NCBI GenBank assembly: GCA_029298735.1
Contig: JANSLP010000164.1
Span: forward strand, 1 to 64,000
Length of the DNA stretch: 64,000 nt
Reading direction: 5' to 3'
Origin: Ophiostoma sp. CBS 140.51
Taxonomy: Eukaryota > Ascomycota > Sordariomycetes > Ophiostomatales > Ophiostomataceae
The position numbers and the translations under genes are program-made. Below are positions 13,554 through 25,760 of this stretch, piece after piece. Numbering within the stretch: the stretch's first letter is position 1; each line of letters begins with the position of its first letter. The notes under the pieces were generated by a model. The model was given only the letters and a program-made list of their open reading frames with translations, was not told the DNA's origin and did no database searches.

Positions 13554-15237
13554 ATGCCTCCCGAAGCCGCCAGAGTAGCGGCGATGTCACGCTCCGTCGG
13601 CGATGGCCTGCTGCATCTTGGGCGACACGGGCGGCCGCTTTGGGCTGCATCAAGTGCTGCCCACAGAACAAGCGGCTGGCTGATCACGCAAGCACAAGAT
13701 GGACACCGGCCACGACTTCGGCGTGCTGCAGCTGGTTTCGCCGCACGGCTCTGCCAAGTTCCGGTGAGGGCATTTTCAGCTCGCGCGTTAGACGACGATT
13801 TCAGCCACGTTGTCGGTCAGTCTGAACATGTCGAACATGTTCTTGTCCCCTGTGCGTCGTCGGGCAGCATCATTGTCAGGTGAGGATGGACCCTTGTCTC
13901 CTTGTTTTGACCTTGTGTCGATACGTACAGCTGCTAACATATCATAAAGCTTGTACAATGTTCACAAGCATTCATCTACGACACCATTACTCCTCTACCT
14001 GCCCCCATCGCATCATCCCCCGCTAGAGTTTGACGGAGAAGATGGTGTTGGCATCGCCGAAGGCATACAAGAGGCCGCACTGCAGCCGCCACCGAGCTTC
14101 CTGCTTCGTCGAAATTACCCTATTGCGGCCATTCGTTACCGGTGGTCAAAAGGAGACACACACAACATCCGAGATGCTACCCGGAACCCGGACGAGATCC
14201 AACTGCCATCCTACCTTTGGCCCCGACCGCTTCACGACGTCTTGTTCGCGTACGACTGGGTCAAGAAGCACCTCTCGCCGCCTCTATCAGCATCGGTGCG
14301 AGGAGCCGACGGACGACGCCATTTCCTGCGCCGCGACCTCTATGTCTTCGGCTCATACCTCGGTGCTGGACTGGCCACAGCTCTTGCACTGACAGAAACT
14401 CATCCTCCGCATCGTGTAGCCATACGAGGTGTAGCCGCGTATAATGGTATATACAACTGGACGGCATACGTGGGTATGACAGCCGACAGCATCCCCGTGG
14501 CAGACGATGCAGCAACCATAGACAGCCTCACACCGGGAATTAGGTCGCTTCCAGAACTATTCCGTCAACCATCTGACTTATTTGACACATTTGCCAGTCC
14601 GAGCTTGTTCTTCCGGACCACGGGCCACCTTATCGCCCCTCTCCATCTTGACAGAGATACCAGCAGGCAACTACTGGAAGAGAGAGAGACGAGGCTGGAA
14701 GAGGAAGAAGGAAGAGATAGCCAGGCTAGTGTGCAACCCTTTGGAAAGAGAACGTTCGGCATGGAGCTTCTCGGGACATCTCGCAAGGCCTACCTTGCGT
14801 TCCCTCCCATAAAATCCACCCTCTCCATCCCGTCAGCCCTCTTCCTACACACTGCCCCAGATGAACCTCCTCCGACTGCAAAGCCGACGAGAGCAAGAAA
14901 GACGGGTGCTAGTGCACGGCTACGGAAGATCCCAGAAGCTACAAACACCAACAACTCCTTCGCCATACAGGCGGACGAGATGGCGTCTCTCATGCGGCGC
15001 GGCATTGACAAGGTTGAGATTAAACGGCACCAAGAGAAGCTCCCCATTTTGTTGCCCACATACACCAATGACAGGCACATCGAGACCGACATTGAAGTAC
15101 GCAGCAGCGAATCAGAACAGCGTGTACGCCTTGCTGGCATCGATGCTCCTGTTAACGACCCCTTTGACCTCGGCGAAGACGGCCAGGCGATACTACTTGA
15201 CTGGCTAGACGAGCATATGGATAGCAATCCCACTTGA
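13554..15237 (+). CDS. Alpha/beta-hydrolase-fold protein, unusual nucleophile elbow
   Basis: Two exons, 13554-13879 and 13950-15237, separated by a 70-bp intron (donor GTGAGG, branch GCTAAC, acceptor AAAG|C), which joins AG|C as Ser in frame. With the ATG at 13554 the product is 537 residues; the in-frame ATG at 13584 is equally possible, and conservation seems to begin only near VPCASSGSI at the end of exon 1. The order of features is that of an esterase-type alpha/beta hydrolase: a hydrophobic strand (TPLLLYLPPS), an IAAIRYRW strand, PLHDVLFAYDWVKKHL, then YVFGSYLGAGLA around Ser244. The elbow is G-S-Y-L-G rather than GxSxG, so catalysis is uncertain. A basic/charged middle segment (about residues 300-440) is atypical. 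It is transcribed away from the K+ channel. Substrate unknown. Confidence 0.75.
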
Positions 15238-15502
15238 TACCGCCTAATAAAATCACAAACTCATTACTGTATGCTACGAACATCACATATGAACTACGGC
15301 TCGTGGACCAATCTATTGTTTTAAATTTATAAAATTAATTAAGAGACGAATCGTGCTTGACACGATGACTAACAAACAGGATAATGATGAAGAGACAACC
15401 ACTTTTTCAAAGGTGCAGAGCATGACGGACATAAATAACGTTACGCAAAAAGAAAACAAACTCCTAGCTAGGACTTCTTCCTATTTCTTCACCCATCCGA
15501 AA

Positions 15503-16540
15503 TCAACCGACATCGTGACGCACCTGCGGTGGCGGCGGTGGCACCTCACCCATCTCGTTGATATTCAGGCGGTGGCCTGGAAGCCCATTGGTATCAAGAA
15601 GGCTAGCACTGGCGGCTGCATCCACAACAGCGTCGCCTCGCCGGTATGTGTTGCCCTGCATAGCCATTTGTTCGCCAAAGGCTGTGCCATCCAGCGCCAA
15701 GTCCATCGGAAGTGTCCGACGGCGACCAATGCCACCACTGTTGTTATTCCGCCGAGGACCGAACCAGTAATAGAGAAAGCCCGCAATTGCAAGTAGCGGG
15801 ATACCGACGCCCAGACCGACACCTAGACCCAAGGCCAGTGTGTGCGTGTTCTTTTGTGGTGTTGGCGTTGCCGTGCCCGAGCCAGTTCCCGTGGCGGTTG
15901 CGCTTGTTCCTGACGCTGAGGAGCCACTTGTGCTGGAGCCGGTGGACTTGGCAGACGATCCAGACGTAGTGGTGGCCGAAGTGGGTGACGGCGTGGGCTG
16001 CGACGTCAGGTAGGACACAGTCCCGGTAAAGGAGCCCGTCTCGCCAATGATGGTCTGCGCCTTGCCGGCATTCACCACGAAACTGTCACCCTCGTTGGCT
16101 GAGGACAGAGAGCAGTTGCAGAGCCCCGCGTTGTAGTCGCCAAGACAGCAAAAGTGATTGTCGCCGCAAGCTACCATCTCGCCGTCGGCGTTGCCGGACC
16201 CAGTGACACAAAAGTCGCCGCAAATGTCATTGTTCCAATTCGGGTTGGTGCACATGGCGCGAGCGACGGCGCCGGTGGTCAGGTTGGGGTAGGCTTCGGA
16301 CTCGCCCGTCACGACACACAGCGAGTTGCTGAAGCATGTGTACCCAGACGCGCAGCAGTTGGTGATAAAGGCTGTCGGGTCGCAAGGATAATACCCGGGG
16401 GCAACGGTGCCGGACGGGTCATAGCAAGGCGCATTGGGATCGGCGACGGCCAGGTGAGGAAGGCTTGAGGCGGCGAAGAAAACGGCGAGGGTTGAGGCCG
16501 CGAGACGACCCGCAGATCGGGATATTGTCGTGTCAAACAT
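15503..16540 (-). CDS. Cysteine-rich single-pass cell-surface protein
   Basis: Single exon of 345 codons from the ATG at 16540. Residues 1 to about 33 form a signal peptide ending near HLAVA. The exposed part (about 34-150) holds roughly 14 cysteines, including NCC and FCC pairs and a CNC, suggesting a disulphide-bonded domain. It is followed by a Ser/Thr/Gly-rich, probably O-mannosylated stalk (about 190-225), one transmembrane helix (LALGLGVGLGVG through FLYYWF) and a basic tail of about 80 residues ending in a Pro run. This architecture is common for fungal wall-stress sensors or receptors, but the Cys pattern is not clearly WSC or CFEM. Function is inferred from topology only. It converges on the hydrolase gene, 265 bp away. 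Confidence 0.8.
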   Translation of the reverse strand: MFDTTISRSAGRLAASTLAVFFAASSLPHLAVADPNAPCYDPSGTVAPGYYPCDPTAFITNCCASGYTCFSNSLCVVTGESEAYPNLTTGAVARAMCTNPNWNNDICGDFCVTGSGNADGEMVACGDNHFCCLGDYNAGLCNCSLSSANEGDSFVVNAGKAQTIIGETGSFTGTVSYLTSQPTPSPTSATTTSGSSAKSTGSSTSGSSASGTSATATGTGSGTATPTPQKNTHTLALGLGVGLGVGIPLLAIAGFLYYWFGPRRNNNSGGIGRRRTLPMDLALDGTAFGEQMAMQGNTYRRGDAVVDAAASASLLDTNGLPGHRLNINEMGEVPPPPPQVRHDVG

Positions 16541-18850
16541 TTTGTGTGTGTGGGCTTGTGTGCTTGTGGGTATGTGTCGAAAAGAGAGTTGTTGTGTGGC
16601 TAATGCCGTGTAAGAGGTCGACGATAATATCGTGGGATGATGTCACAAGAAATGCCGATGCAAAAGAAAAGAAGGGGGGCCACAGCATTTAATAAATAAT
16701 AAGTAGGCAAAGAAAAAGGTACAGACCATCAAAGTCGGAGAAAAGCAGTAAAAAGAAAAGGGGAGAAAGTCGTGGTTGGCAAGGCTGAACACTTTCCGCT
16801 GCAACGCTCAGGCAGCCTTTGGACCCCCAATCCCAACTTGTGAGGCGCGTGGAACACCGTACTTTGCTTTTGAGCTGAAAACAATTGTTCTGTGGCCAAG
16901 CAAATCAGGCCAACCTTTCTGGCAAAGGGCCTGGCCCAGAACACGCCAGACCAAGCCACCTTTCCTCAAGTTGTGCACTGTCCTTCCATTTGGAGGTAAG
17001 TGTAGACAATGAAACCGTGTTTACTTTTTACATTTTTCTCGCCTCGAGAAATACATGAACAGAATGTGTGGATAGCCCGTGCAGAGCCTCATCGAAACAA
17101 GCCACCGCCTCTTGAGTCAAGAAGGAAGTTCGAGTGGTTGCAGTATGCAGTTGCTAGCGCCCAGGCAGACTGCAGCAGCCTTTCCTGTTTGGGGAGCGCC
17201 TATCTCGCCATTCTCTTGTCACAAGGAGCCCTCTTCCTATCGCGTTGACTTCGAGGGATTGACGAGCAGAATCAAAACCGTAATAAGGGCAAACGCATAT
17301 TGATTTTCATTGCAAAATATCAGTAAAAGAAGGGTCAACGGATAACATAATCTCGGTGATTTTAAATGTTCTCCCCTCCCGTGGCGGAGTTCCGCTTTTG
17401 ACTCAAGGCCACATACGACGTACCTGGCATTCCTTTCCTAATTTGCCTCTCTTCCGGCTCACAGACTTTTTTGCGATCCTCGCTGTAATTACTCTTATTG
17501 TCCACCATCCCCGGCTTCAATAAAGAGGGCAGATGGCTGCTATTGGACCATTTCTGGGGCTGAGACGACGTATGTGTAGTCTTGCAGGCTGAGGCCCAAA
17601 AGTGACAGGAACGGCGGGGTGGTGGTATGGCAGGGGCTCAAGGGACTGCTCCCAAGTCCCACCACAAACGGAGAATAATCAAACAATCAAACAATCAAAG
17701 AACAGGGCGTGATGTGGCCACTGGCTGGCATACAACATGGCGGTCTGAGCAAACGACAAACATACACAAAAAGTTGCAAAAAATGTGTTTGTGGGGGGGC
17801 GAGGCGAATCAATAGTGAAGACGTAAAGAAAAAATGAATAGAAAAGGTGACGAGACGAGGCTGCGGTTGGTTGTGTTTAGCGAGGCGGGACAGAAAGGGA
17901 AAAGGACGGGCGGGAAGGCACGCTGGCAGGAGGCCCTAGCCGGGGCAGTGGAGACAAAATACCCTGAAAACTGACAACTTCAAAAATTCATGTCATCGAC
18001 ACGATTTCCTCAAGGGAAAAGATCAGCACTTGATTGACAAAACAATGACGATTGTGAAAAGTGTTGAGAAGGGTAAGTAGAATATTGAAGCTTCTGGAAA
18101 TCAAAGCGATGTTCTTCGTTCCAGGCAAGGCGGATTTGCAAGGAGAAATGGGGACGTGAATATGGCACGCGAAAGCAATTAAGCTTTCTTAGGCCCGCTG
18201 CGCCACGGAGTCTAACCAATGGCGTCGGGAAAGAGCGGGCTCTTTTTTTTAACATGGCCACTCCAGGAATAAGAAGGTTTATTGTAGGAAGAAGAAAAAA
18301 AGGCGACACATCAAAAGAAAAATTGATGACGATGATCGAGCCAGATTTCTTGAATTTACTTACCTGGAGTTCGATGTGAGAATTACTTGCCATCAAAAGT
18401 TGTGGCCTCGGTATCACATTGATACATGACTGTCTGTGGGCCCAACGTTTTGGAAGACATCCAACTCCCAGTGCCTACGACATTATGAAGTGCATGTGTG
18501 ACTCTGATCATGTGGTATGCAATACGACGTATAAGACAGTCATAGTAACTTAAGCTATGAAATGATGATAAAAAAACTAGAGATTTGGGTTTTAGCAAGT
18601 AGGAAATCCCCCCCCCCCCAAAAAAGGAATAGAAACAAAAGAGAAACAAAAGAGATAAGTAATAAGAAAAAGGCAAAGAATGTTAAGTGGTGTAAAAAAA
18701 AAGGATATGTACATGCACACAAGTACATATATATAAAACGAATGGAAAAGAAAAGAAAAACAATCAAGGCTCGCTATTTTTGAACGGACACACTTCTTGA
18801 CTCATAATCTAACCCCCTTTTCTCTTTCCATGTCCCCATTAATCCCCTAC
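16541..18850. other. Intergenic region, no supportable gene
   Basis: Contains the promoter and leader of the Cys-rich protein at the left and the 3' untranslated region of the large membrane protein at the right. Open frames are short, overlapping and without motifs. It carries a stem-loop with a T tract (18193-18250) and a 12-C homopolymer followed by A's (about 18608-18626). Confidence 0.6.
18193..18250 (+). other. Two-tier stem-loop followed by T8
   Basis: GCCCGCT at 18193-18199 pairs with AGCGGGC at 18234-18240, and inside it CGCCA (18201-18205) pairs with TGGCG (18220-18224). TC and eight T's follow directly (18243-18250). The layout resembles the 3' end of an RNA polymerase III transcript, but I cannot identify a gene or correctly ordered internal promoter boxes, so it may be only a chance structure in an mRNA trailer. 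Confidence 0.3.
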
Positions 18851-21800
18851 CTAATACCGAAGCACCACACCGTGGCCGGCGCTCTCAAGCGCCTGCAGAC
18901 GAGCAAGGGCATTGTTCTCCATGGCCATAATGTGCGCGTGGTACGCGGCATCGGCCTCAGCAGTCGTCTGCGCAACCGTCTCACTCTGGACAAGCTGAAC
19001 GACAACCTCTTCCTTCGCCTTCGGCTCCTTGACGGACTGGAAGAACACTGGGTGCAGCTTGCTGGCATCGTTACTCACAAACAAAGGAGCCGGCGAGGAA
19101 GAGCCGGCAAGGACGGGGTGCTGGAGGGAAGCGTCAAAGGGATAGCTGCGGGCCATGGCCTGGTTGAGAGCGGCCTGCCACTCGTTGGGCGTAGCGCTGA
19201 TGCGGCGCTGCAGCCACGGGTAGCTGGCCGCCACGGCCTCTTGGAGGGCTTCCTCCCAGTCGCTGTGCGAGGCCGCCGGCCGCTCCAGGTATTGCTGCTG
19301 CGAAACTGGGAGCAGCGGCGTGGTCTTAAGGGCCATGCGCACACTGTCAATCTCTGCCTCGACAACGGCGAGGGGTGCAACGGGGCTTGCCGCCACAGCA
19401 CTCGACACGCCAGCGGCAGCCTTCATCTTCTCCCACCACGTCTTTTGCTTGACACCGATGCTGGAAGCCGGAATGGTATCGTCAACGACCATCGGTAGGG
19501 TCTTGGGGTCCTTGGCCAGAATCCAGTTGTAGTCTGTCTTCTTCTGCACGTGGTGCGTCGACGTCTCAGCGACACTCCAGAGCTTGGTCGACTCCAGGCG
19601 CAGTTGCGGCAAGTGTGACAGCGACCGTGGCACGCGGACCATGTCGACAGCGGCGGGCTCCATGGCCGTCGTGCGGATAGGCAGGCGCATCTTCTGGACA
19701 GCGGCGACGTCACGGTCGAACAGGGGACCCTTGGCCGCAACCTTGGGGACGGGCATGGGGACCCACATTTGAGAAGCACCGCCGTTGGTGGATGTCCACA
19801 GGCTTGTGGATGTGAGCCTTTCAAGAGGAGCATGGTTAGGCGTACGAGGAGTGCGCGGCATATTGAGTGCCGCGGGCTCCTTGTCGGTCGTACGAGTGGG
19901 CTTGTTGAGCTTCTCGACAGCAGCAACGTCACGGTCAAAAAGAGGGCCCTTGGCGCGGACCTTGACCACTGGCTTGAGTGTCCACATCCGGGATGTGCCA
20001 CTGCTGGCAGATGCCCACAGAGTCGTTGATGTAAGCTTCTCGAGGGGTGCGTGGCTCAGTGTACGGGGCGTGCGAGTCATGTGAAGGGCTGCCGGTTCCT
20101 TGTCCGTAGTGCGGGTAGGCTTGTTCAGCTTCTCGACAGCGGCAACATCGCGGTCGAAGAGATGGCCCTTGGCGCGAACCTTGGCGACCGGCTTGGGAGC
20201 CCACATCTGCGAAGTCTTGCCGTTGGCTGACGTCCACAGACTAGTAGACATGAGCTTCTCAAGAGGCGCGTGGTTGGGTGTCCGAGGAGTGCGGGGCATG
20301 TTCAATGCTGCAGGCTCCAGGTCCGTTGTGCGGATGACGGCGGCCTCCATCTTAGCCTCCTCAGCAGCCTTCTTGTCAAACAGAGTCGTCTTGGTGGTGT
20401 TCAGGCCCTTGGTCTTCTTTGTCCGCGGTGCCCACATGTTGTTGTCAGTCTGCTGCTGCGACGTCTCCGTCAGGAAAGCAGCCTTCTTCTCGGCCTCCAT
20501 CTTCTTCTGCTGTGCGGCAGCCCAAAGGCTGGAGCGAGGGTTGGCGGGCAGAGTCTTGATTGTGCTGGGCTTGGAGTTGGCCTTGGTGTCCCAGAGCTGG
20601 TCTGTCTCGATGCTAGCCGACTCAGACTTGCGGGGCTTCGAGCGCAGGGTGGCTGCTTGGCTAACAGTGTCGTAGCTCTTCCAAGTCTCCTCGTCCGGCT
20701 GGGCCATGGAGACATCCTTGGTGTTTTTCCCAGTAGTATCCTGGCGGTCGTTCCAAAGCTGCGAGTCGCGCTTGGTGTTCTCGTTGGCGAGGCCAACCAG
20801 GACCTCGTCGACATCGACGTAGTTGATCTTGTCCATCTCGTTGTCCGACGGCATATCGTCAATGTAATCACCCATCACGGAGCCAGAAGAAAGCGGCGGA
20901 GGGAACATGCTCAGAGTCGAGGGCACCTGCTCGGTCTTGAGGAGACTGGCAATCTCCCACAGTGTGGTCTCGTCAAAGCCGTCGTCGCTGCCAGATGCGT
21001 CCTCGTCAAAGCCATTGTCATCGTCATCGTCGTAGTCTTCCTCGTCATCGTAGTCGTCAAAGAAGGATGAGGAGTACTCGGAAGCCTCCAGCTCTCTGGC
21101 ACGCGCCTCCAGAGCCGCATTCAGCTGACCACCACCGGAAGCCATCGTGCCCGGCATGGCACCAAAGGGACCACCGCGGGTCGGCATCGTCGGAAGCTTA
21201 GCCGTGTCGGAGCGCTCGCCCCAGGGGAACTGGAAAATGCCGAGCGTGCCGCGCTTGTCGGGAAGCGGCTTAGGGCTCTCCAGAATATCAGGAAGCATGG
21301 TGACACGCTTGTTGCGTCTCGGTGGGCGCTGAGTGACGGGGCGAGGTGCCTTCTGGGAGGACTGGATGCGCTCCTCACGGTCGGCTTCCATGGCGTCCAT
21401 TTCTGACTCGAGATCCTGCATCTTCTGCATCATGATCTCCTCCTCTGTAGGCTCCCGGGAAGCAACGACGGCACGAACGGCAGGAACGGCAGGAACCGGC
21501 TTCGCCAGCGAAAGAGACATCCACAGGCCGCGACCAGAGTGTGCCGTTTGCGAAGTTTGGTTGGCATGCTTTGTCCAGAGAGTCACAGACTCAATTGGCA
21601 GGGGACCAGAAAGTTGCTTCTTGCCGGCCTGGGATTTCTTGGTGGACGATACTGACATTGAAGCAAACAGAACCGTGGGCTGGCGCGACTGCACGGCCGG
21701 AGCGGGCGTCCAAAGCAGCGTCGTGGTCGTCATTGTGGCGAGTTTGGCTGCGGCCGGGGTCCAGAGGGACGGCTTTTGGATCTGGGTCAGGGCAGTCTTT

Positions 21801-24800
21801 TGCGACAGTGCCTTGGTGACGGAATCTGAAAATGCGACGTCGAGGGTGTCGTACGGCCGATGCAGGCGGAGGTCCAGGTCGTCCGAATCCGAATCCGGGG
21901 GAGTGGGGCTGCCCAGAGCGCCAAGATCGATCACGGCGTTGGGGAACGGAGATTTCTTGTTGGCGCCGTTCTGGAGCGAGCCGGCAGTTGGCGCAGAAAT
22001 TCTGGGCAGAATAGACTCGTCGATGGTTGATTTGCTCCAAGCGCTTGTGCTTGCTTGAATCCGGGAGCGCCGGGCAGCTCTGCGGTCGGCACCGATGTGA
22101 ATTGTGACGCTTTCCTTTGACGTTTGTTGTTTCTGTTGCTGTTGCTGTAGTTGTGGAACAGCAGCGGCAGCAGCGACATTGTGTGAGCTTATTACAGATT
22201 GGCGGCGCGATTCTGCGCTGGGGGACAGCGTCTGCATCGACGAGAGCGAGTCGTGCCGCAAGTCATGCTGCATCTCCTGCCAGTGACCCGCCTGCATGTC
22301 CATTTCCCTTTCGAGGTTGTCTAACAGCGCAAGGCGCCTTGTGGGGGTCTCCTCTGCCGTCACCGCCAAGTTCGGCTCTTCGTACCGCTTCAATTGCTCC
22401 TGGATATAAGCAAGTGCCTGCTCGGGCGACTCCAGCGGCGATGGCTCTGCAGCCTTGACAATGACCGGGTTCCTGGTGGAGGAGGGGTTTAGAAGTAGCG
22501 GTGTCGGGGGTGGCATCTTGCGCGACCGGACCCGCTCTTTACGGTCAGAGAAACTCAGCGTATCGTCGCCCACACGACGATGCCACTGGGACTCGCGCTT
22601 CTCTATCTTCTTTTGCCATTGTGCGTTGTCCTCACGAGACAGAGTCAGATCAGAAGCAGGCTGGGAGGTGGTCTTTCCTCCAGCGTTGTAAGTCGTTGCG
22701 GGCAGCAGCGGCAGCAGCGGTCCAGAATTGTCTTTTAAAGCCGCCGCTGCAGGCGCCAGATTGTGCCCCTCCCCGCGTTCTCCACCATTGATGTACGTGG
22801 TCCGTGCCACTTGCCGGTTGGTTGGGATGGGCACTGCAACGACGGGGGAGTGGACTGAACCCCAGATGGTTGTTGCATCGTCGTGTGTCCGCACATCAGT
22901 GCTCATGGTCATGGTCGAGTCGCGAGTGGGTGGGAGGACCGGTGACGAGGCACGCTTTCTTCCACCAGTCGTCATGCTGGTCGCACCCATCGATGGGTGC
23001 ATCGTAGCATCGGACATGACCATGCTGTTGCCAGCCAGACCAGGAAGCCAGGCACTGCCGACCTCGTCGTTCAGACGGGAAACGTCTTCGCTGCGACGCG
23101 GAAGCTCATCCACCTCCAGGATATTCTCAGTCTTGATGGAAGTACGACCCGTCCGGTTTGTGCTCTGTGACATGCGGTTGTCGCGGTCGTAGCCTTCGGT
23201 TGGCGACAGAATGATGGGCATATAATCGAGAGGCATTGCCGGCATTTCCGGTACAGACGAACGGCGCCGCGCGAGGGATTCTCCACTTGGCGGTGTAGGG
23301 AACAGAAGCGTCATTTTCTCATCAAAGGTCATACTCTTCGTGTTGTTCGGTTGCGGGCGGTCTGCACTGGGGCGTGCCATGTTATAGACCATGTTCTTGG
23401 GAGGCAGCGGCAGTGGCGGGAGCTGAGTTGGACTGCCCGGGTTCGAGAGAAGGATCGACTTGCGGCCAATAATTGATCCACCGGACTTGCTGCGGCGATG
23501 GCCGGCCAGGTTCGGGGACGGCTCGGCGGGGAAAATGGCGCGGTCCTTTTCAAGATGTCTGGGAATGGGCCGGGGCCGGTGCACAATCGACTGCGTAGAC
23601 CGCCGCTTCGTCTCCTTGGTGCTCGCATCTTTGATAATGTCTTGAACGGTCTCCGGGTTGTCGTACACGATGTTGTTCATAAACATCACAGTCTGTTGCT
23701 GGCCGGCATTTTGTTCGTTGTTAAGCGCCTTCAAAGTCATGGCCCGCGGGTTTCCCGGCAGACCATTCGTGGGGCGTCTAAGCAGAGGCGGCTTGGGGGC
23801 CTCGGGGGCTGCCTGCGTAGGCGTCTTCGGAAGCTGGCGGGACGGGCGGATCTCGGGGCGGCCAACACCCGTGTCTACACCAATCGGGGCCGCTGGGAAA
23901 TCGGCGTCCGGTCTGGCAGGTCGCATAGGAGGTGCGAAAATAGCAGGTTGAATGATAAAGGCACCGTCTGCCCGGTTCGGCTCGACAGTGAAGTTCATTT
24001 GCTCCGGAAGGTTGTTCTGATCCATGTTGTTGATTTGGCGAGGCATCTCCTGCTGAGGCGATGGAAGAGGGATCGTAGGCGACGGCGCGGATGGCATAGC
24101 AATAGACTTTGTCCGCATAGACCGATCAGCCTCTCTGCCTACAGGTGACTGTCTCGGTGACCGTCTCCGCAGTTCCTCCACACCAGGCGACAATTGAGCT
24201 GACGAAGTCGTGGCCACGGGCATCGGCTCGAGACTTGACATGGACGGTATGGGGGGTTGAGACGACACAGATGCGACTTCCTTGCGCTTAAGGCTCACAG
24301 AACGCTTCATGGCCTCTTTCGTCGACATGCTGGGAGGCTGAGGTGCAGGACGCTTGGCAATCAATGCTGATTCTCTCTGGAGGTCGTTTGCGCGTCTCTC
24401 TCGCTCGCTCTTTGCTGCTTCCTCCAGGCTGATCGTTGCAATCTTGTTGAGGGGATTCTGGTCGCCGTTGGCTTCAAGAATCGGGTTCGAGATTGTCATC
24501 TTACCACCACGGCCGGCACCGGGTCCATCCTTCAGGTCAAGCAGACTGCGCTTGTTTTTGCCCAGGGGGCGAATATCAACCTTGCGCATGTTGGACGTCG
24601 CGGCGGCGATAGCAAAAGCAGAGGCAGCAGGGGCGAAGGCCTCATTTTGAACAACCAGTGGAGGCGCCTCGACGTTTGCCAACATAACCACGGGACGTGA
24701 AAAGTTGGAGGGCATCGGTGGGACATCCGGGCGCGGTGCTTCGCGGGGCTGTTCGAAGGCGGACATCGCCATGATCTCGGAGCGTTTGATATCCTCGAAG

Positions 24801-25760
24801 CGGCTGGGAGGATAGTCTGACGAAGCATCGGTGGAAATGGAACGGCCAGTCGTAATGTTGCGGATCCCAGGAGAGTCGGGTGCTCGAGTTGATTTCGTGG
24901 AGCCGGTCGTCAAGGGATCGTTGCAAGCTGTGATGATGACTGTAATAATATTAGTGTACTGAAAGGTTACTGACCATGATGATACTGAACTTACAAACTA
25001 GGATTAGAAGGCCGATTGCAGGCAGCAGAGTCCGCAGAAGAAGGTCACTGCTGGTCATGCCGAGAAGCATAACGACGCTGGTCTATTCGAACGTTGTTAG
25101 TTATGCGTTTCGAAAACAAAAAGGGAATAATTATGAAAGGAAGAATCTTACCGCAGTCCAAACAGTAAAAGCGACGATAACGAGCAGAATCGACTTGCTG
25201 CGTCCAGCATTAGAGTTGTCCTCGCGAACGTCGCTCATGAGGCCAGCCATGATAGCCATGACGGCCAGAGTGACGATGAGAACGACATCGAGAACCACAA
25301 CGACGATGGCAACCGGCATCATCGAAGATGTTGGAACGCAGACGGAGTCAAACTGAGGCCGCGAGAAGCCAACAAAGACGCAGCCAACAACGAATCGAGT
25401 GACAACGAGCGCCTGAAGAGCCATCTGCTGGACGCCTGATTTGGCGCCCTTGTTGATTGCCCATAGGAGGTATTGTTCGATCGAGAATCGGGCGAGTTGA
25501 TCGAAGAATGTGCTGAAGATGATGCCAATCTGGCACGACGAGGTAGCGGTCGGGTCGATGGCGATGGAAATGAAATCTGTTTGCGCCCACAGGGCGGCAC
25601 CTAAAAGGAATGTGGTGAGGACCAGCCTCTGGCCGTCCCGGAACACGGTGCTTCCATGGCTGTTGACGTGGAGGAAGAGGGCCGCAGACGCCGCGTTGAA
25701 GACGATGCCAAAGACGAAGGCGGCGACGAGGACCGGGACGGAAGTTCCTGAAGTTGACAT
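18851..25760 (-). CDS. Seven-helix membrane protein with giant Leu-Trp-repeat tail
   Basis: Three exons give 2261 residues: 25152-25760, 24995-25082 and 18851-24939. The introns are 25083-25151 (69 bp) and 24940-24994 (55 bp); both joins keep frame (TA|TS, and GTT T|TC giving LVF). The first roughly 240 residues contain seven hydrophobic helices, the last one spanning the exon 2/3 join (LLPAIGLLILVFIITA). The rest is low-complexity, Pro/Ser/Met-rich and presumably cytosolic. It includes a Gln run, a predicted helix (IQEQLKRYEE), an Asp/Glu cluster coded near 21000-21060, and many short LW or MW motifs. Near the C-terminus are four tandem repeats of about 73 residues. I do not recognise a characterised family; conserved hypothetical is the honest label. 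A signalling or scaffold role would be inference from the topology. Confidence 0.85.
19504..20385 (-). repeat. Four tandem 73-74-residue protein-coding repeats
   Basis: Repeat units begin at 20383, 20161, 19942 and 19723 on the minus strand, spaced 222, 219 and 219 bp. Each unit reads LFDRDVAAV, then IRTT or TRTT..EPAA, a PRTPRT..HAPLE block, S(T)LW, and (Q/R)MW with a basic KVRAKG end. Units 2 and 3 are nearly identical at their starts, while units 1 and 4 have diverged, which suggests internal duplication with later drift. All spacings are multiples of three, so the frame is preserved. Confidence 0.9.

Noticed and set aside
13049..13687. 212-codon minus-strand frame
   Set aside because: It overlaps the first exon of the hydrolase gene in antisense and has no recognisable features.
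18170..18245. tRNA on the minus strand (GGTTAGACTCC like a B box, TGGCGCAGCGG like an A box)
   Set aside because: The B-like box comes before the A-like box, the reverse of the required order, and no cloverleaf can be folded.
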